DNA from: Ornithodoros turicata
Lineage: Eukaryota > Arthropoda > Arachnida > Ixodida > Argasidae
NCBI RefSeq assembly: GCF_037126465.1
Contig: NC_088206.1
Coordinates: forward strand, 34,540,573-34,604,572
Reading direction: 5' to 3'
Length of the DNA stretch: 64,000 bases
Under the pieces are notes generated by a model. It was not told where the DNA came from. It worked only from the letters and a program-made list of their open reading frames with translations, and made no database searches. Position 1 is the stretch's first letter; every line of letters starts with the position of its first letter. A program made the translations under genes and the position numbers. Shown piece after piece: positions 21,061 to 33,512 of the stretch.

Positions 21061-21064
21061 CGAC

Positions 21065-21086
21065 GGGGGGGGGGGGGGGGGGGGGG
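21065..21086. repeat. 22-base G homopolymer
   Basis: An uninterrupted G run, followed by GC-rich sequence ending in CTCGCTACGGC about 270 bases later. CGTAGCGACGGGGG before it and CTCGCTACGGCTCTG after it (21332-21346) form a partial inverted pair, suggesting one insertion unit. Confidence 0.7.
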
Positions 21087-21479
21087 AAGGCGAGAGGGGC
21101 AGCCGCCCCGGGCGCCGAACGGCAGGCCCCTGCAGGTTGGTTGGACAGGGTAAAGCGGGAACGAAGAAAGGTGGTAGTGGTGGTGATGGTGAAAGGGAAC
21201 GAAGAAAATTTGAATCTATGACCTATGCAGTGCAAATGAGCGTTTTCTTTTCTTTGTTTACATGGCTTCTGACGGCAGTGGGAGAAAGGGAGGGGGCGCT
21301 TCTGATTTACCCTGCCCTGGGCGCAAACTTGCCTCGCTACGGCTCTGGCTCTACAAATCTGGAATTGCGCGTTCAACTTGTTTTCAGGAATTGTGAAGAT
21401 TCATTATAAAAGTAATTTTTTCTTTTCTTTTTTTACACGACCAAAGAAGTAACGGCTGCTGAGTGTGCGTTCCAAAGCG

Positions 21480-21730
21480 GTTGCGTTTTGGTCTCTCACG
21501 ACGATGACAACATTCTGTGCTGGTGGTTCAGTGATGCAGATGTCGATTCTAGCTTTCATGTTCCCTGGTTCGATCTGAGGGTCATGCCTTTCTTCTTTTT
21601 TATGAAGAGAGTTTTAAGATTACGGCAAGGCAAGAGCATCACAATTTTCATCCTGAATGATAGACAACTTTTCATTGCATCCGAACCTACTACATCGTTA
21701 TAGGAGCTCATGAACAAATTATGAGTTGAC
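21480..21730 (+). repeat. tRNA-derived SINE copy, diverged
   Basis: CTGGTGGTTCAGTGATGCAG (A-box region) and TGGTTCGATCTG (B-box region) are followed by GATTACGGCAAGGCAAGAGC and TTTTCATTGCATCCGA. Both parts align with the copy at 19600-19930 (GGCAAGAGCGT, TTTCCATTGCACTCCGA). Confidence 0.55.
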
Positions 21731-21804
21731 GTTTCGTGCCATCTACACTTCACCCAGCTTCGTTATCTTATATTCGGTTTTGCTCCATCTTTGTGCTATA
21801 TTTT

Positions 21805-21878
21805 TGTTTTAGGAACAGCAAGCCGACCTTCGGTCAGGCTGACCTTTCAGAAATAAACGTATATCCCCCCACCCCCCG
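21805..21878 (+). repeat. LINE 3' tail fragment
   Basis: GGAACAGCAAGCCGACCTTC..GGCTGACCTTTC..AATAAACGTATATCCCCCC. It matches the end of the LINE at 36445-36510 and the inverted copies at 42172-42240 and 50013-50080. Only the last ~70 bases are present, as with 5'-truncated insertions. Confidence 0.7.
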
Positions 21879-22254
21879 CTTTGCAGAATGCCAAGTTGTT
21901 AACATTTCAGAACAACAGCAGACAGAGCATCTTTAACCGCCATCGTTACAACAGCAAGGCGCGTGCGGTCGAAATTCTTGTTTCTCTTTTTAAATGTTAT
22001 TTGTTCATCCTTAACAATGTGCTCTCGTGCGCACTCACAAGGCTTCCCATGCATTTTAATCAAACTATCATGTCAAGTCATGCACGTCCCACCGAGACTG
22101 CGGATTAAGCATTAGAGTACTTCCGACGGGTGCGAAAACTTGTACTTGCATCCGCGCTTTTCTTTATCGCTTCTCGCATGTTATAAAGTGTCTTGATATG
22201 GGACTGCGATAAATGTCGTTGCTTGAAGTCTCTTATGTATGAAGTCTCTTAAGT

Positions 22255-22320
22255 ATGGTACAGTGATAGCGGAGTAACAACGTACAAGTAACAAAGTGAA
22301 GTGCAGTTACTGAATTCGTC
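22255..22320. repeat. GTAACT word patch
   Basis: GAGTAACAACGTACAAGTAACAAAG..GCAGTTACTG, a short version of the arrays at 541 and 1690. Confidence 0.35.
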
Positions 22321-22329
22321 TTCGTAGCC

Positions 22330-25075
22330 TATAGAGTATAATTTTTTTCATCATAATATGGGGTAATTTCTTAGGGTTTCCTCCGACGCTGTCACACATG
22401 CACCAGCACAGTCCCCTTAGAAGTCGCCCCAGGACGCACATTTCTCATCGTCGACGGCATCCCGATTTCCCCCAGAGAGAACAAAAATGGATATTGACCA
22501 GCCTATACGAGTGCCGGTCATCCCGTTCCACACGCTACGAGTAGCAACCCAGAATTATGAGCACCAGTACAGCAAAGAAAGGCTTGGCAAACGTTATCAG
22601 AGCTGATTATCACGTTTTCATTCTGCGTTAGGCAATTGCTGCTGATAGCCAGGCTTGGCGCGCGATATCTGATGTTCCCTTTCTCGTCTGCCCACGCCTC
22701 TTTCCATCTTCCTTCCTCCTTACCTCATACTTTTCTTTCAAGTTGGCTTTCCTACATGTTCTTCTGCTATCAGGCAGAACCTGCATCGAAGGAGGTGTCC
22801 CTGAATTCTGATCATGAGTAATGAACAGTAACGCAGACAATGATGGCAGGTGAGCAAAATAGGCATGAATTTAAAAAAAAAAGAACATGAGACATCAACA
22901 AGACAGTGCGGTCTTACCTTCTCCCTATACTGGTTGTTCCATTGGCAAAGGATGGAGGTAGAGGATCGCCTGAGCCCAGATGACACGTAAAATTCTACTT
23001 TGAACAGGAGAGCTGCCACATGGCTGCAGACTTCACCAAGCTTGGAAATAGATGGATGTGGCAGCTGTCAAGTGGATGAAATAGGCGCACAACAACACAC
23101 TGCTCATCAACATATCACAAACTGGGATACTACTACACTCCATGTCAAAACGCAAACGCAAAAGAACACATTTCATGTCCACAAAAACCATCAGCTAATT
23201 AATCTGCATTGCTTCTAGTCTAGTCTGCATTGCTAGTCTTTTTTTTTTTTTTTTTCATACGTCTCGTGCCAAGTGTCCCCATGCATTCTTGTTCGTGCTT
23301 CAAATGGAAGCATCCGCGCCTGCTTGTCGGTCTCTGCGCACAAATGGAGATTATGACGCAGGCTTATAGGGCAAGGTTCCTAAGTAGTAAACGTGCTTAC
23401 GACGTGAATGTACCCACTCATGCATGTACAGTGGGCACTGATCACGCTGCCATCGTCACTTTTCACAAGCGTCCACGTAGAGTACTGCAGCGAACGCTGT
23501 GACGCAGTCACTTCTGCTTTAAGGAAGCAGTGTTTTGCGGAAGGAAACAGACTGAATATTGTCCTGACGTGTCCTTCGCATATCATTCCGTAGGCCTTAA
23601 GGGACTTATACGCTTTCATGAACTCCTGCGTGAAAGGGCCCGGCGTGGTTACCAGGTACACGTAAATGGCCCCAAACGTTACCGGCGGCCACACGCTTGG
23701 GTCGTCTGCCCTATCTGTGAGACTGTACGGGTCACTGTACTGATGTCCATCGACACATATCTTCTCAAAAACGCTGCTTCGCCTCTGCAGGCAACGAATT
23801 CACGTACGTATCGGTACCCGCGGTAGCCATTCCATAGCCGCAACAGCAACAAGCATAGTTCCGGAGGCGGCCGTTGCCCACCACTACAGCGCTGCAATCG
23901 CTCCGGCGTGAATGTTTACATAACACGGGGAACTCTATTGTACGCAGCGAGTCGCGGAGAACCGAAGAACCAGTGCGCCGTTTGAGAGCAAACGATTCCG
24001 TTGCTCTTCGACTCAGCTCGCGAGTGAACGGTTCTCCACGTTCTCCTATTCCTTCGATTCAGTTGAGTTCTATATCGTTCTTTGATCCCCGGCTTTGTGA
24101 CTCGCCTTCAGTGCTTTCCGATTCATCCCAGGTCGTGGGGCTTGGGCAATCATAAACCGGTAAGCTCTCAGCTCTCAGTGTGGCCAATCGAGCTCGTGGC
24201 CTGTCAGATTCAGGCTTCAGAGGAATGCCGACAGATGGCGCCCGCACCGGAATAGTTGAGTGTTGATTCATTCGACCGCCGGAAATGGCGGAAACACTAC
24301 CTCGAGCGGGAAGTAAACTCGATCGTGGGTGGCTTTCGATTCTTACTAACAGGTCATTTGAAATCCTGAAGTAAAACTTGTGCAGAGACAACGTTGTTCG
24401 TTCTACGTTTTCGGTTACGTTAAATTCCAACGTAACACAGAAATCATAAGAAGAGGCTAGAAGCAAAGGTGGCGCTGGCTCTGCGTCAAGACGAGGGATG
24501 CGCCATATTGTGGCGGCCAGTGTTGCCATGTGCCAGTGCTGTCTGCGCGCTGTCCTTGGCAGCTCGGTTTCAATGGTGAATATTGTTACTGTAATCAATT
24601 TACGAGGAAACAAATGTGCAGTAAGCATAAAATAAACATGAAGTAAGTAATACTGCGCCCTTCCTGCGCTGTAATCACCTGTTCTAGAAAGAAAAGGCGG
24701 CCTTGAGTGCAAGGTGAAGCTAGGACAGTTTCGGTTCCGGAGTTGTCGACAGCCGGCCGCGGTTATGGGCTAAAACTAATTACACGGAGTGCGACTTTGA
24801 CGCCCGCAGCATCACAAGAAACAATGCGGCTGATACAACTGACCAGAAATCGTTGACTAGAACGTTAGAACATGTGGAATTAGGGGAAACTCCGACGGGG
24901 TAATGAAACGATTGGAAGACTGGTTTGACCCTGCTGATGGTAATCCTGGCGGTCCCTCCTTTGTGGGACTGCCGCCACGCCGAAAAGTATTCGTCTCTCC
25001 CGGAAGAGCTCGTAAGCACATAAACAAACATACCGCCTCAGGTGCATTCCGTCGTCGCTAAAGACATGGGGCCCT
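22330..25075. other. No confirmed gene; CpG-richer stretch 23.8-24.8 kb
   Basis: Between about 23800 and 24800 the base composition is richer in CpG than its neighbours, and the - strand holds a 217-residue open frame (24712-24059). That frame has no recognisable domain, so it could be chance, a 5' UTR/promoter of an unseen gene, or a spliced fragment. A 20-base T run lies near 23237. The rest shows nothing I can support. Confidence 0.3.
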
Positions 25076-25080
25076 GACAC

Positions 25081-25121
25081 CATAGAAATCATAAGGATAA
25101 TTTCTCCTTATGATTTCTATG
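25081..25121. repeat. 17-bp perfect hairpin
   Basis: CATAGAAATCATAAGGA (25081-25097) and its exact complement (25105-25121) flank a 7-base loop. The right arm recurs at 28079-28095, so it is probably the end of a dispersed element. Confidence 0.85.
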
Positions 25122-25920
25122 CCTGATGCTCTTACGTTCAACTTTCGGGTACGACGACTTTTTGACACAATGATACACAATTAATACACATCAAGCAAAT
25201 CAGTAAATTAAGGATATAGGGAGTGGTATGCTAAGATAAGGAAGGTGGGCTCACTAATTTTGTGACTCATCTATTCAGTCAATACAATACACAGAACAAC
25301 ATATGAAAAGGAGAGTGTCATTGGAATAGCGAACGCAGCAGAAATATTACATAATCTAAATTGGGATGGTTTACGGGCTCGGCGCCCCCGGGGAAGGGGT
25401 GGCACCTCACAGCACAAGCTCGCCGAGAATTCTTTGGAGCTCTGACTTTCTTTCTTTTTAATGTAATGGCCTGCTTCCTGGAAATGTGGATTAGAGTTTT
25501 GAAGCCAGTGCGAGGAAACTTCCCAGGCCGCAGGATCGTGGTGAATATTTGTCTTCAGTGTACACCGGCAATACCCACTATTCCCACTGTTGTTGTCATG
25601 TCAGCATTTCTTCATTTGTAATAAGGTCTTTGGTGTTGGCTGGTGAACTTGCGAATCTTGCTGCACTGTATCTGGAGTTTTGTTTCCCGAACTGTGTTTG
25701 TGCTTCGGGTATAAGTCATGCCCATGTCATGTGCGCTCCCAAGGTGCCACACAAGTCATTCTGCCATATCTGGAGTATCTTTCCACAAGTGAGTGTCATT
25801 ATTCACTGACACACCCTAACACCTTTATTGGAGACATATAAATAATCAAATCATTATTTCTATTCATAGGCGATGGGAATTGTTGAGGTGCCATAGCTCG
25901 TACTTCTGTCAATATTACAG

Positions 25921-26110
25921 GTTTCCCCACCATGACCCCATACTTTCGAGACAGCGGTTTCAAAGTGAGCAGTCTTTTCACCCTTCTCAGACCCAAAGGA
26001 TATGTTCCAAACACTTCGAGCCCTCATGCTTTTACTTTAGCCACAACAAGAAATGGCTGAAGCAAGGTGCTATCTCCACTATTTTCTCCTGGAAACAGGA
26101 CAGCAGCACG
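25921..26110 (+). pseudogene. THAP zinc-finger exon fragment
   Basis: After an acceptor AATATTACAG (ending 25920) the frame reads FPHHDP, then SQTQRICSKHFEPSCF, WLKQGAISTIF. This is the second half of a THAP domain: the C-x-x-H zinc pair (ICSKHF), the aromatic positions and an AVPTIF-like end (AISTIF). The first C-x-C half would be in an upstream exon that I could not find. THAP domains bind DNA in P-element-type and other transposases. A P-transposase-like C-terminus lies about 1.1 kb downstream on the same strand. Confidence 0.6.
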
Positions 26111-26124
26111 GTGATATATTAATT

Positions 26125-27190
26125 TCATTTTGTGATGCAGACAGTTCAATACACACTTTCGGGGTATTGGCAGCCTTTGCAACTGGTCGGGGGTCCATGA
26201 TGTTCATTCTACACTTGTCATGAAATATGCAGGAATAACACTCGAACAAGATGTGGTACATTACAATTTATTTCATATGCAATAAGTGGTATGGTCTTTG
26301 AATAACAGGACAGATGAAAGCAATCTTGGAGCAAGAATGAGGTCGTGTACACACACGATGCCCGTCAAGAAAATAATTACTTACATTCGTTTTCTTACTT
26401 ACTTACATAATTACATCTTGTCACCTCTGGCAGGAGTAGGCAGTAATAATAAAGATTTTATTATAGTACAAGTAAGTTACAGTTCCAGAAAAGTACTAAT
26501 GTCAGATGGTAGAAGTGCAAGGGTGCACTCCGGTTTTTATCGTCGTTTTACTAATGTCAGAGATATGCAATAGCTATGACTGAGGTGTAACTAACGTGCA
26601 AGTTCAAAATCAATACCTCAGTTTCGAGCATTATACAGTGAATGCTCTTTCAGTCAAACGTCACATTAGCTGAAACTTATGGTCAACACAAACACACCAT
26701 ATGGTGCACAGGGACATTCACTCTGTTGTAGAGTGCAGTCCACTAGTCGAAACAAGAATAGTGCTGGATACTGGCTGTTGCAGTTACTAAATGTTTAGTG
26801 TAGCACACAGTAAAGTGCACCTAAGAAACAGGTATTACAATGAATAAGCAAATACTGAAAACTGTTTAGTTGTACTGTGGTACAAAGCTTTACTGTTAAT
26901 GATTGGCTCCACACTCTGGCGATACCTTCTTCTGAAGGTGATGAAGCGCTTTCACCTGTTTGCGAGGCACGGTGCCACATTCATGTCATACCAGAGCAGA
27001 TGACTGCAGTGTCCGCAGCCTGTGAAATTAGGATTTAAAAAATTGTGAGAATGAGAGAGCGCAAGCAACAGATTTGAAAACACAGTCTCTACATGCATAT
27101 ACGTACGGTGAAATTCCTTCAAGTCAATATGAATTAAGCAGAAGTCTGTTGTGGTTAATCACATTGTCATGAACAATGTAGCATAACTCT
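26125..27190. other. No exon recognised between THAP and P-like fragments
   Basis: If the two flanking fragments belong to one P-like transposon, its RNase H-like core should lie here. I find no frame that supports it, so it has probably been deleted or eroded. Confidence 0.35.
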
Positions 27191-27194
27191 ACCA

Positions 27195-27398
27195 TAAAGT
27201 CCACTACATAGATCAAGAACATCTATTGGACCACTACAGCTCTGAGCCCGAACATGTCATCTCACTGGTGAAAGTGATCATTAAGCGGTTCCTGCTGTTG
27301 AGGCTGCACGAATTGTCCCGCAAGATAACAGAGAAATCCCAGAAGGCCTACATCATGAACAAGCTGACAAAACAAGTGCTCTTCATGAACCAGTGAGG
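27195..27398 (+). pseudogene. P-element-like transposase C-terminus
   Basis: Reading to a TGA at 27396-27398: HYIDQEHLLDHY, HVISLVKVIIKRFLLLRLHE, then KAYIMNKLTKQVLFMNQ. The pattern H--L----I--F--LR-H-----K and a final R/N-KLTK-VLF-NQ is, to my recollection, the C-terminal block of P-element/THAP9-like transposases. It is a fragment with no start; the assignment rests on a short stretch. Confidence 0.45.
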
Positions 27399-27399
27399 C

Positions 27400-29410
27400 G
27401 GGGGTCACGACAAGACCAATAAACGAGTTCAACCAGTCATGTTCGTTACATGTGCAAATTCTCCTTTAATATTTAGGCGCCAAGCGTCCTACGTTTACTC
27501 AAAATTTATGCTACAACTATGACAGCGCCTATCACCTTTAAGGCCTCCCATTTTCCTGTGTCTGTGTGTCTGCTTGGTGAAGAGCGCCGAGCTCAATGGA
27601 GGTCACATATCAATCCAGATCACCGTTCATGCACTTTTCAATATGACAGAGTAGCTTACAATATCTAAACTTCTTGCACAGACCAAGTTATATCGATAAC
27701 ACGCACTGAAAATTTGAGTATTGAGTAAGAAATTATGCAGCGTACACGTTTACAGACATTATTTGTCAAGCTAGCACAACCTGCGGTTGAAACAGGTATA
27801 CGAGATCTGACATAAAATGCTAGCATGACGTTGCAGCGTACAATATTTGGAGAGGCACATTCGGGAGGCAGAAAAACGAATACGTGCTTGCATCAGCTGC
27901 CATTTTTTGTTTTTGTTTTTTGTGGATTGGCTTGGTTATCTGGCGCTCATGCACTTCGGGTCGCCTTCGGCTACTACAATATGGCGAAGCTCGCGCTTTG
28001 CCTTTGAGGAGGAAAGTCCCTCCGTTCAACTCCTTTGCTCTCTCCCATTTTCCTCCTCAGGCCTTTCCTTCTAGTCTCTCCTTATGATTTCTATGCAGCG
28101 TAAGTATCAAAGCTGTCATAACGTGCTCCATTTTTCCACACACAAAACAAAGACTCCATGTTTGTTATTGAAGTGGGGCTTTCCCTGAAATGATGCACAA
28201 ATTCGCCAAATTTTCATTTCCTATTTCACAACCAATACTTTGTTATGTACATATTCTTTAAGAGGTCCAACCACACAACAACGCATACACAATGACAGGC
28301 AAGCGGGACTGCAATTTGTATCCCTATACGCATACACATTGATACTTACGAAAACTAAGTGAAGGAAACTTGAGGAGGCTGAACTTCTTTTTACACTTCT
28401 GCCCAAGCCAACTAAATTCCATGACCACAGAGTCAGTGAGCAAGTCAGTATATTCCTTGTTGCTTGTCCAATGTCTGTGCCCCCGAACTGGGCAAATTCA
28501 TTAATATCTGGGATCTGTATACGTCAGAAAGCAAATACGCACTACCACAGCAATGGCGTAGTAAGCCCGCGAGGTAGTATCTAAACTAGCGCCCATAGCC
28601 ATCGTCAAGTCAGATGAGAGGAACCTTCACTACTGGGTGGGCACAGCAAAATACCGTGGGGAACAGAGTTGCCTGTAATTTTGTGCACATTCTGGAAAAT
28701 GTGGTTACAGAAAAATCATCATGCCTGTTCACTGCTTTCCTGGGTCATTCTGTTGCAATATAATCCGAACGACAAACCAATCTGTTGCATAGAGTGCATG
28801 TTTCCGCAGCAGATGTAATCATACACTTGAGCACGTGAGTTTCACCATGGATGATTGCATGAGCCTCCGGGACTCAGGCTTAGTGAACTGTCTTATCACA
28901 AACAGGTCTTGTTACAGTAAGGTCACAACAAGGTGTGCTTCACTCAAGCAGGTTTTCACTTGTGCAGTGCACTTTATGATAGAATTATGGTGCATCATAA
29001 TGCAAGTGTTAATCAGAAATTTCATTGTTATGAGCGGTTTGACCTAAAAACAGCATATTACTCTCTGCTGGACCACCGTTCCTGCATTAATGACAAACAG
29101 GAATGAAAATCACACATTCCAACTGCTGCGAGTACTGCAATATGCACACCTCATAGTGTGGAACAGCAAGAAATGGCTGCACACCAGGAAGCAATAGTGT
29201 CAGCACGTGAAAGATCCACGATCCAGACAAGTAACACTAACCGGGCCGTAACACCAGGAGTGTTCCCGTTTTGTGCCACCTGCCCGAAATGCAGAACCAG
29301 AAGTTTTTTTTTAAAACAAACTGTCCCTAAAAAACGGAAGTTTCCAGATTAGTTTAGAATTTGTTTCATTTTTATGTAGTACGTACAAATCATTTTGGCA
29401 GTATATTTTA
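27400..29410. other. No gene recognised
   Basis: About 2 kb of low-information sequence. At 28079-28095 it carries a copy of the hairpin arm at 25105-25121, next to a pyrimidine-rich tract (28020-28080). Confidence 0.35.
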
Positions 29411-29416
29411 TGGGGG

Positions 29417-29592
29417 ATATTAAAGGGGCACTAAATAGCTCCACAAACGTTCTCCAATTATTATGCTCTATGAAAGAACGTGACTCACGATATCCAATTG
29501 ACTCTTTCCGTCCTATTGCTCTCACCAGCTGTATAGGGAAGACACTTGAACGCATGATTTTCACACGTCTCAGTTTCTTGCTCTGGCTGTAG
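29417..29592 (+). pseudogene. LINE reverse-transcriptase scrap within a MITE-like end
   Basis: TTAAAGGGGCACTAAA (29418-29433) resembles a DNA-transposon end. About 70 bases on, the frame reads YPIDSFRPIALTSCIGKTLE, RMIFTRLSFLL, the fingers motif of LINE reverse transcriptase (RPI-LTS--GK--ER). Only about 35 codons are present. Confidence 0.55.
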
Positions 29593-30299
29593 ATATCTCC
29601 GACACGTTTGTACGCCGTGGGGCCGCGTTTTAACGCGCTAATCAGCAGTATACGCATTTGGAGAAGAAGGTTTTGCGTTAGATGAAAGCCCTAACATCGG
29701 GCCATATCCTGGCAAAATATATACGAAATCAAGTGGGACCTTTTTGAGAAACACGCGCAAAATCCATGTTTATTTCGAAATATGCCTAAACATTTGCCTA
29801 TTTCAGCAAATGCCGCTATGAAGTATATGCAGGATAGATATATCAGATGAAAGAGCATTAAAAGCTGAGTGAGCTGATACCAAGTATTGCGAACAGGGAC
29901 ATCGATAGCCAGATATATCAGGCGTCGAAATTAGGACAAAAGTGCGCGAGAGGGCATGTTCGCCATTTTTTATAGCACACAGCGTTGCACCTGCGCTCTA
30001 AAATTGGCTCTCTGACAGCTGGCCTGTAGGCATAATAAAGCAGGATCAAAAAATTTCACAACAATATCTCTTAACACTCGGGAGGTATACGCGTGCAAAT
30101 ACGGCAAAACTGAAACATCCGAATTCAGGGCCGGATTTTCTCGATTTTTTTGCACGAAAGCTATTCGGCAAAAATGTTGATCATAATATACGATGAGCTT
30201 ATAACTATAAAAAATACTCAAGACCCAGGAGGTCGAAGGGATCTCCCTGCCTGAACTGACGTGAAACCGCTGATGTGAGCTCAAAAGCAAAGAGCTATG

Positions 30300-30370
30300 C
30301 AAAAAGTTACTGAAAATAGATAAGCCGAGTAGCCTAGTTACAATATAGAGTTACTCGTGACGAGTTACGC
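30300..30370. repeat. GTAACT word patch
   Basis: AAGTTACTG, TAGTTAC, GAGTTACTCGTGACGAGTTACG: a self-complementary stretch of the same word family as at 541. Confidence 0.5.
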
Positions 30371-30568
30371 CCAACAACATAGAACACAGGAACAACTTGA
30401 GAATCCGTACTACATGTGTCGTATCGTTCTATACCTTCTTTAAGAAAATAGAAGAAATGTTTGCGCACCTTTGCTAATACGAGGGCAACATACACATAAT
30501 TTGGGAACCACAATCTAAGAAAAAAGGTGTGAGAAGGTAGTAACTTCCTTAGTTACCTCCTAAGCCAA

Positions 30569-30721
30569 CCCAAGCAGCACAATGTACTGAAAGTCGAGTG
30601 CAATAGGGGTGGACGGGTAGGTGGAAAGCCTTGAACAGACTTTTGAAACTAAAGAACATTGATAAGACACATACTGGCCACCCCTATTGCACTCGACTTT
30701 CGGTACATTGTGCTGCTTGGG
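30569..30721. mobile_element. 153-bp MITE with 44-bp inverted repeats
   Basis: Arms 30569-30612 and 30678-30721 are reverse complements with one mismatch. Both begin CCCAAGCAGCACAATGTAC from the outside, and 65 bases lie between. Nothing is coded. The outer sequence resembles the starts of the arrays at 8451 and 15167. Confidence 0.88.
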
Positions 30722-30724
30722 AAC

Positions 30725-32160
30725 ATAGCGTCTGATAAGGGGTGTAAAAAGGTGGTAAAAGAAATTATCATCCATCCAAGTTACAACCAAAAGGTGTACG
30801 CCCCCCTCGCTCACAGAATCAGAAGCGGTAACCCTATTATTCGTGTCAGAGAGTGAGGTAGCAGGTAGAACTTTGCAACCTTTTAGGCACAACATATGCG
30901 ACAACTATTACCTCCTAAAAGGTCTAATTGCTCCACCCTTTTTTCTGAGAGTGAAGTATGGCACACGTAGTGTGACTCGTACCCTTGTCTTTAGGAGAAA
31001 TATTAATGTATCAAGAAGATGCCTTTTCGTGTGTCTTTCTTGCTACGAACGCCTCTTATTATGGATACCTGAAGTCCTTTTAAAAGGAAAACAACACATC
31101 ATACCACATTGTATTCCTTTCAAGCAAGCACCACAGCGCGATAGGTTCATAGTGTTGTAACCGAAGTGCGGGGTGGATTCTGAAAGTGGAAGATCGCTTG
31201 AGGTCAGGGTTACACTGAGAAAAGTACACCACACCACACACACAAGTGTGCACCACAAGATGCACACGTCATTGAATACAGACCAAATAGCTAAACTTAC
31301 AGTTTTCAGCATGACATGACAAGATCCGCTAGAAAAATCTTGATCATCATCACTGGCTCTGAGGCAGAGATCTGGTGGTGGGCACTTCGGTGATACCTTC
31401 ATCATGGCATTCATTCTGACATTCTGAATGAAAGATCAGGATAGCTTTCATTCACTCACAGTTTCAAACAAATTGACATATCATGCGTCGATCACATTAC
31501 GCAAACGGATTAAAGCGGAATAATTTATTCGCTTCGGAGGTTCCTTTTTGTTTATTTTCTTTTTATTTAGAATGACTACAAAAACGAACCTTAAGCTGAA
31601 GTCCTGCAGCATTCCAGTTTTGTACGCACGCAGGAAATGGATGCAGCACAGCTGCAGCACGCAGTCGTCCTGAGAAATGATTATATTTCGTTTAATGTCA
31701 AATACACAATACATACGATTCCACACTTTACTGAACCATATTTTCACCAAAACGGAGTTCATTATACTAAAAGCAACGCATCAACCACAATGGATCGCTG
31801 AAATCGAAACTATGCGATGCTAAGTTTCGAGAGAAGCCTTCTAGAACGGTGTCACTCATATTGAAAAGCATCTATGAGTAACGTTTATCCAATGCGAGGA
31901 ATACTACAAAAAGAAATAGCACTTACCACTCGATGAATCGCTTAAAAATGTTGGAATTCCTCGATAGTTTCGGGAGCACGGCCGGATACATTCGTTTCTC
32001 GCAGCGAGAGCGACGGGGACTCCGAGAGTGCAAACACGGCTGGATGGTCGGGGAACATCATTGGCCAGATTCGAAACTGTCGGTTACGTGATTGCATCAC
32101 TCGGCGCCTGACAGTCTGGGAAGAGAAATCCGTTGCTGCACCCCGGTCATGTGACTGATT
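30725..32160. other. No gene recognised
   Basis: Short frames only; a CA-rich patch at 31220-31262. Confidence 0.35.
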
Positions 32161-32164
32161 ATCG

Positions 32165-32345
32165 TGAAGTGATCAGATCAGCATCGGGGAGCGATCCTAT
32201 ATTTTGGTCACATGAACAAGGTCAGTCCAGACCGGGAAATGGTCAGAGCAGCATCGGGGAGCGATCCTATATTATTGTTTACATGACCAAAAGGAGACCA
32301 GAGCGGGAAATGATCAGGGCACCGTCGGGGGATTACCTTATCTTC
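32165..32345. repeat. ~70-bp tandem repeat, about 2.5 copies
   Basis: GCATCGGGGAGCGATCCTAT occurs at 32181 and 32251, and a diverged version (CCGTCGGGGGATTACCTTAT) at 32322, a spacing of 70-71 bp. Each unit also repeats GGTCA-ATGA-CAAGG and GACCGGGAAATG-TCAG. Confidence 0.85.
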
Positions 32346-33372
32346 TGTTATGTTCTACCTCCTCAGTTCCCACACTACTGGGAACCAGTCGGGCACTATC
32401 GCCCGTTCAGGAGCCGAAGCCCCCATTGCGTTCCCATTCTTTTCCCGAGGGTTTGTGCTGCCTGGGTACAACCATTGGGAACACGTGCATGACACCTGCC
32501 GCAGCAACTTTCGGAGTATAGATGGTGTGATGTGGAAGCAGCCTAATCACTGGCACGTCCAAGCGATGTCTTCGTCTTCTGGTTTATGCCCTGCTCTTCA
32601 ATGTTGTAGAGAGACACCAGGTCCTTTACACATGCTTGACGCTGTCTATCGATGTGACGAAATCACATGCAGTTCAAGCTCTCTGACAACTGTAACAAAA
32701 GCTATTAGTTGATACAAAACTACAAACAGCGACACTAGCTCACTCAACAACCAGCTGCGGTTATACAAAAAAACAAGGAACATTGGAGAACAGCGCGGTC
32801 AGATGTGGAAAGGTAGCTCATTTCCTTTGCAGCCAATCTTATCTGTACTATCAGACTGCTCATAGAATAGGCCACCGCTGCTTTCACCACTCCCAGTTCA
32901 AGATATCACGAGCACCTATAAAATAGTGCATGAATCGAAGAGATGTGAACAAAGATACCTGCATTTTGCAACTTGTAACACCTGAAATAACTGCGCTACG
33001 TATTGTTTGAACGTGCGACTTCAACAATGGAGTAAAGCTCCGTTGCAAACTGATGTCGACACTGGGAAGGCATTTCCAGCACTCATAAACCAGACAGCGT
33101 TAAACCTTACCCCAGTAGGATATCATCAGAACAAATTTAATAAACATCCGGATACACTAAACTACATATCACACACGCACACCACACACAGTCCCACAGT
33201 TCGCATAAATTTTTCAGTGATACGCAACCAGATTCTGCAGGTAGAGAAAACGACACAAAGCTGTTTACTTCGGATACTAAACTGTTATGCGCCACACTTC
33301 TACCACATGTGATCGTTAGAAAACAAGAACGCACATATCATAAGTGAGGCAAAATGAAGAAAGAAAACTCAC

Positions 33373-33512
33373 CTGTGAAACTTGAAGGGCGGAGAACAAA
33401 GGAACGCTGCCTCTGGAACTCTACGGCGTTCGCTGCTACGCTCAATATAGTTGTTCACCGCATTGGCCAGTACTGCCTCGATGCCCCAGAGATTGCAGTA
33501 CAAAATACGCAT
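33373..33512 (-). CDS. Candidate first coding exon (unknown protein)
   Basis: From an ATG at 33512 the - strand reads MRILYCNLWGIEAVLANAV, then NNYIERSSERRRVPEAAF and PPFKFH, ending at a strong splice donor CACAG|GTGAGT (33373/33372). The upstream 150 bases are CpG-rich, as expected for a promoter and 5' UTR. I do not recognise the protein and could not find the next exon to the left. It may be a host gene start or a transposon exon. Confidence 0.3.
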
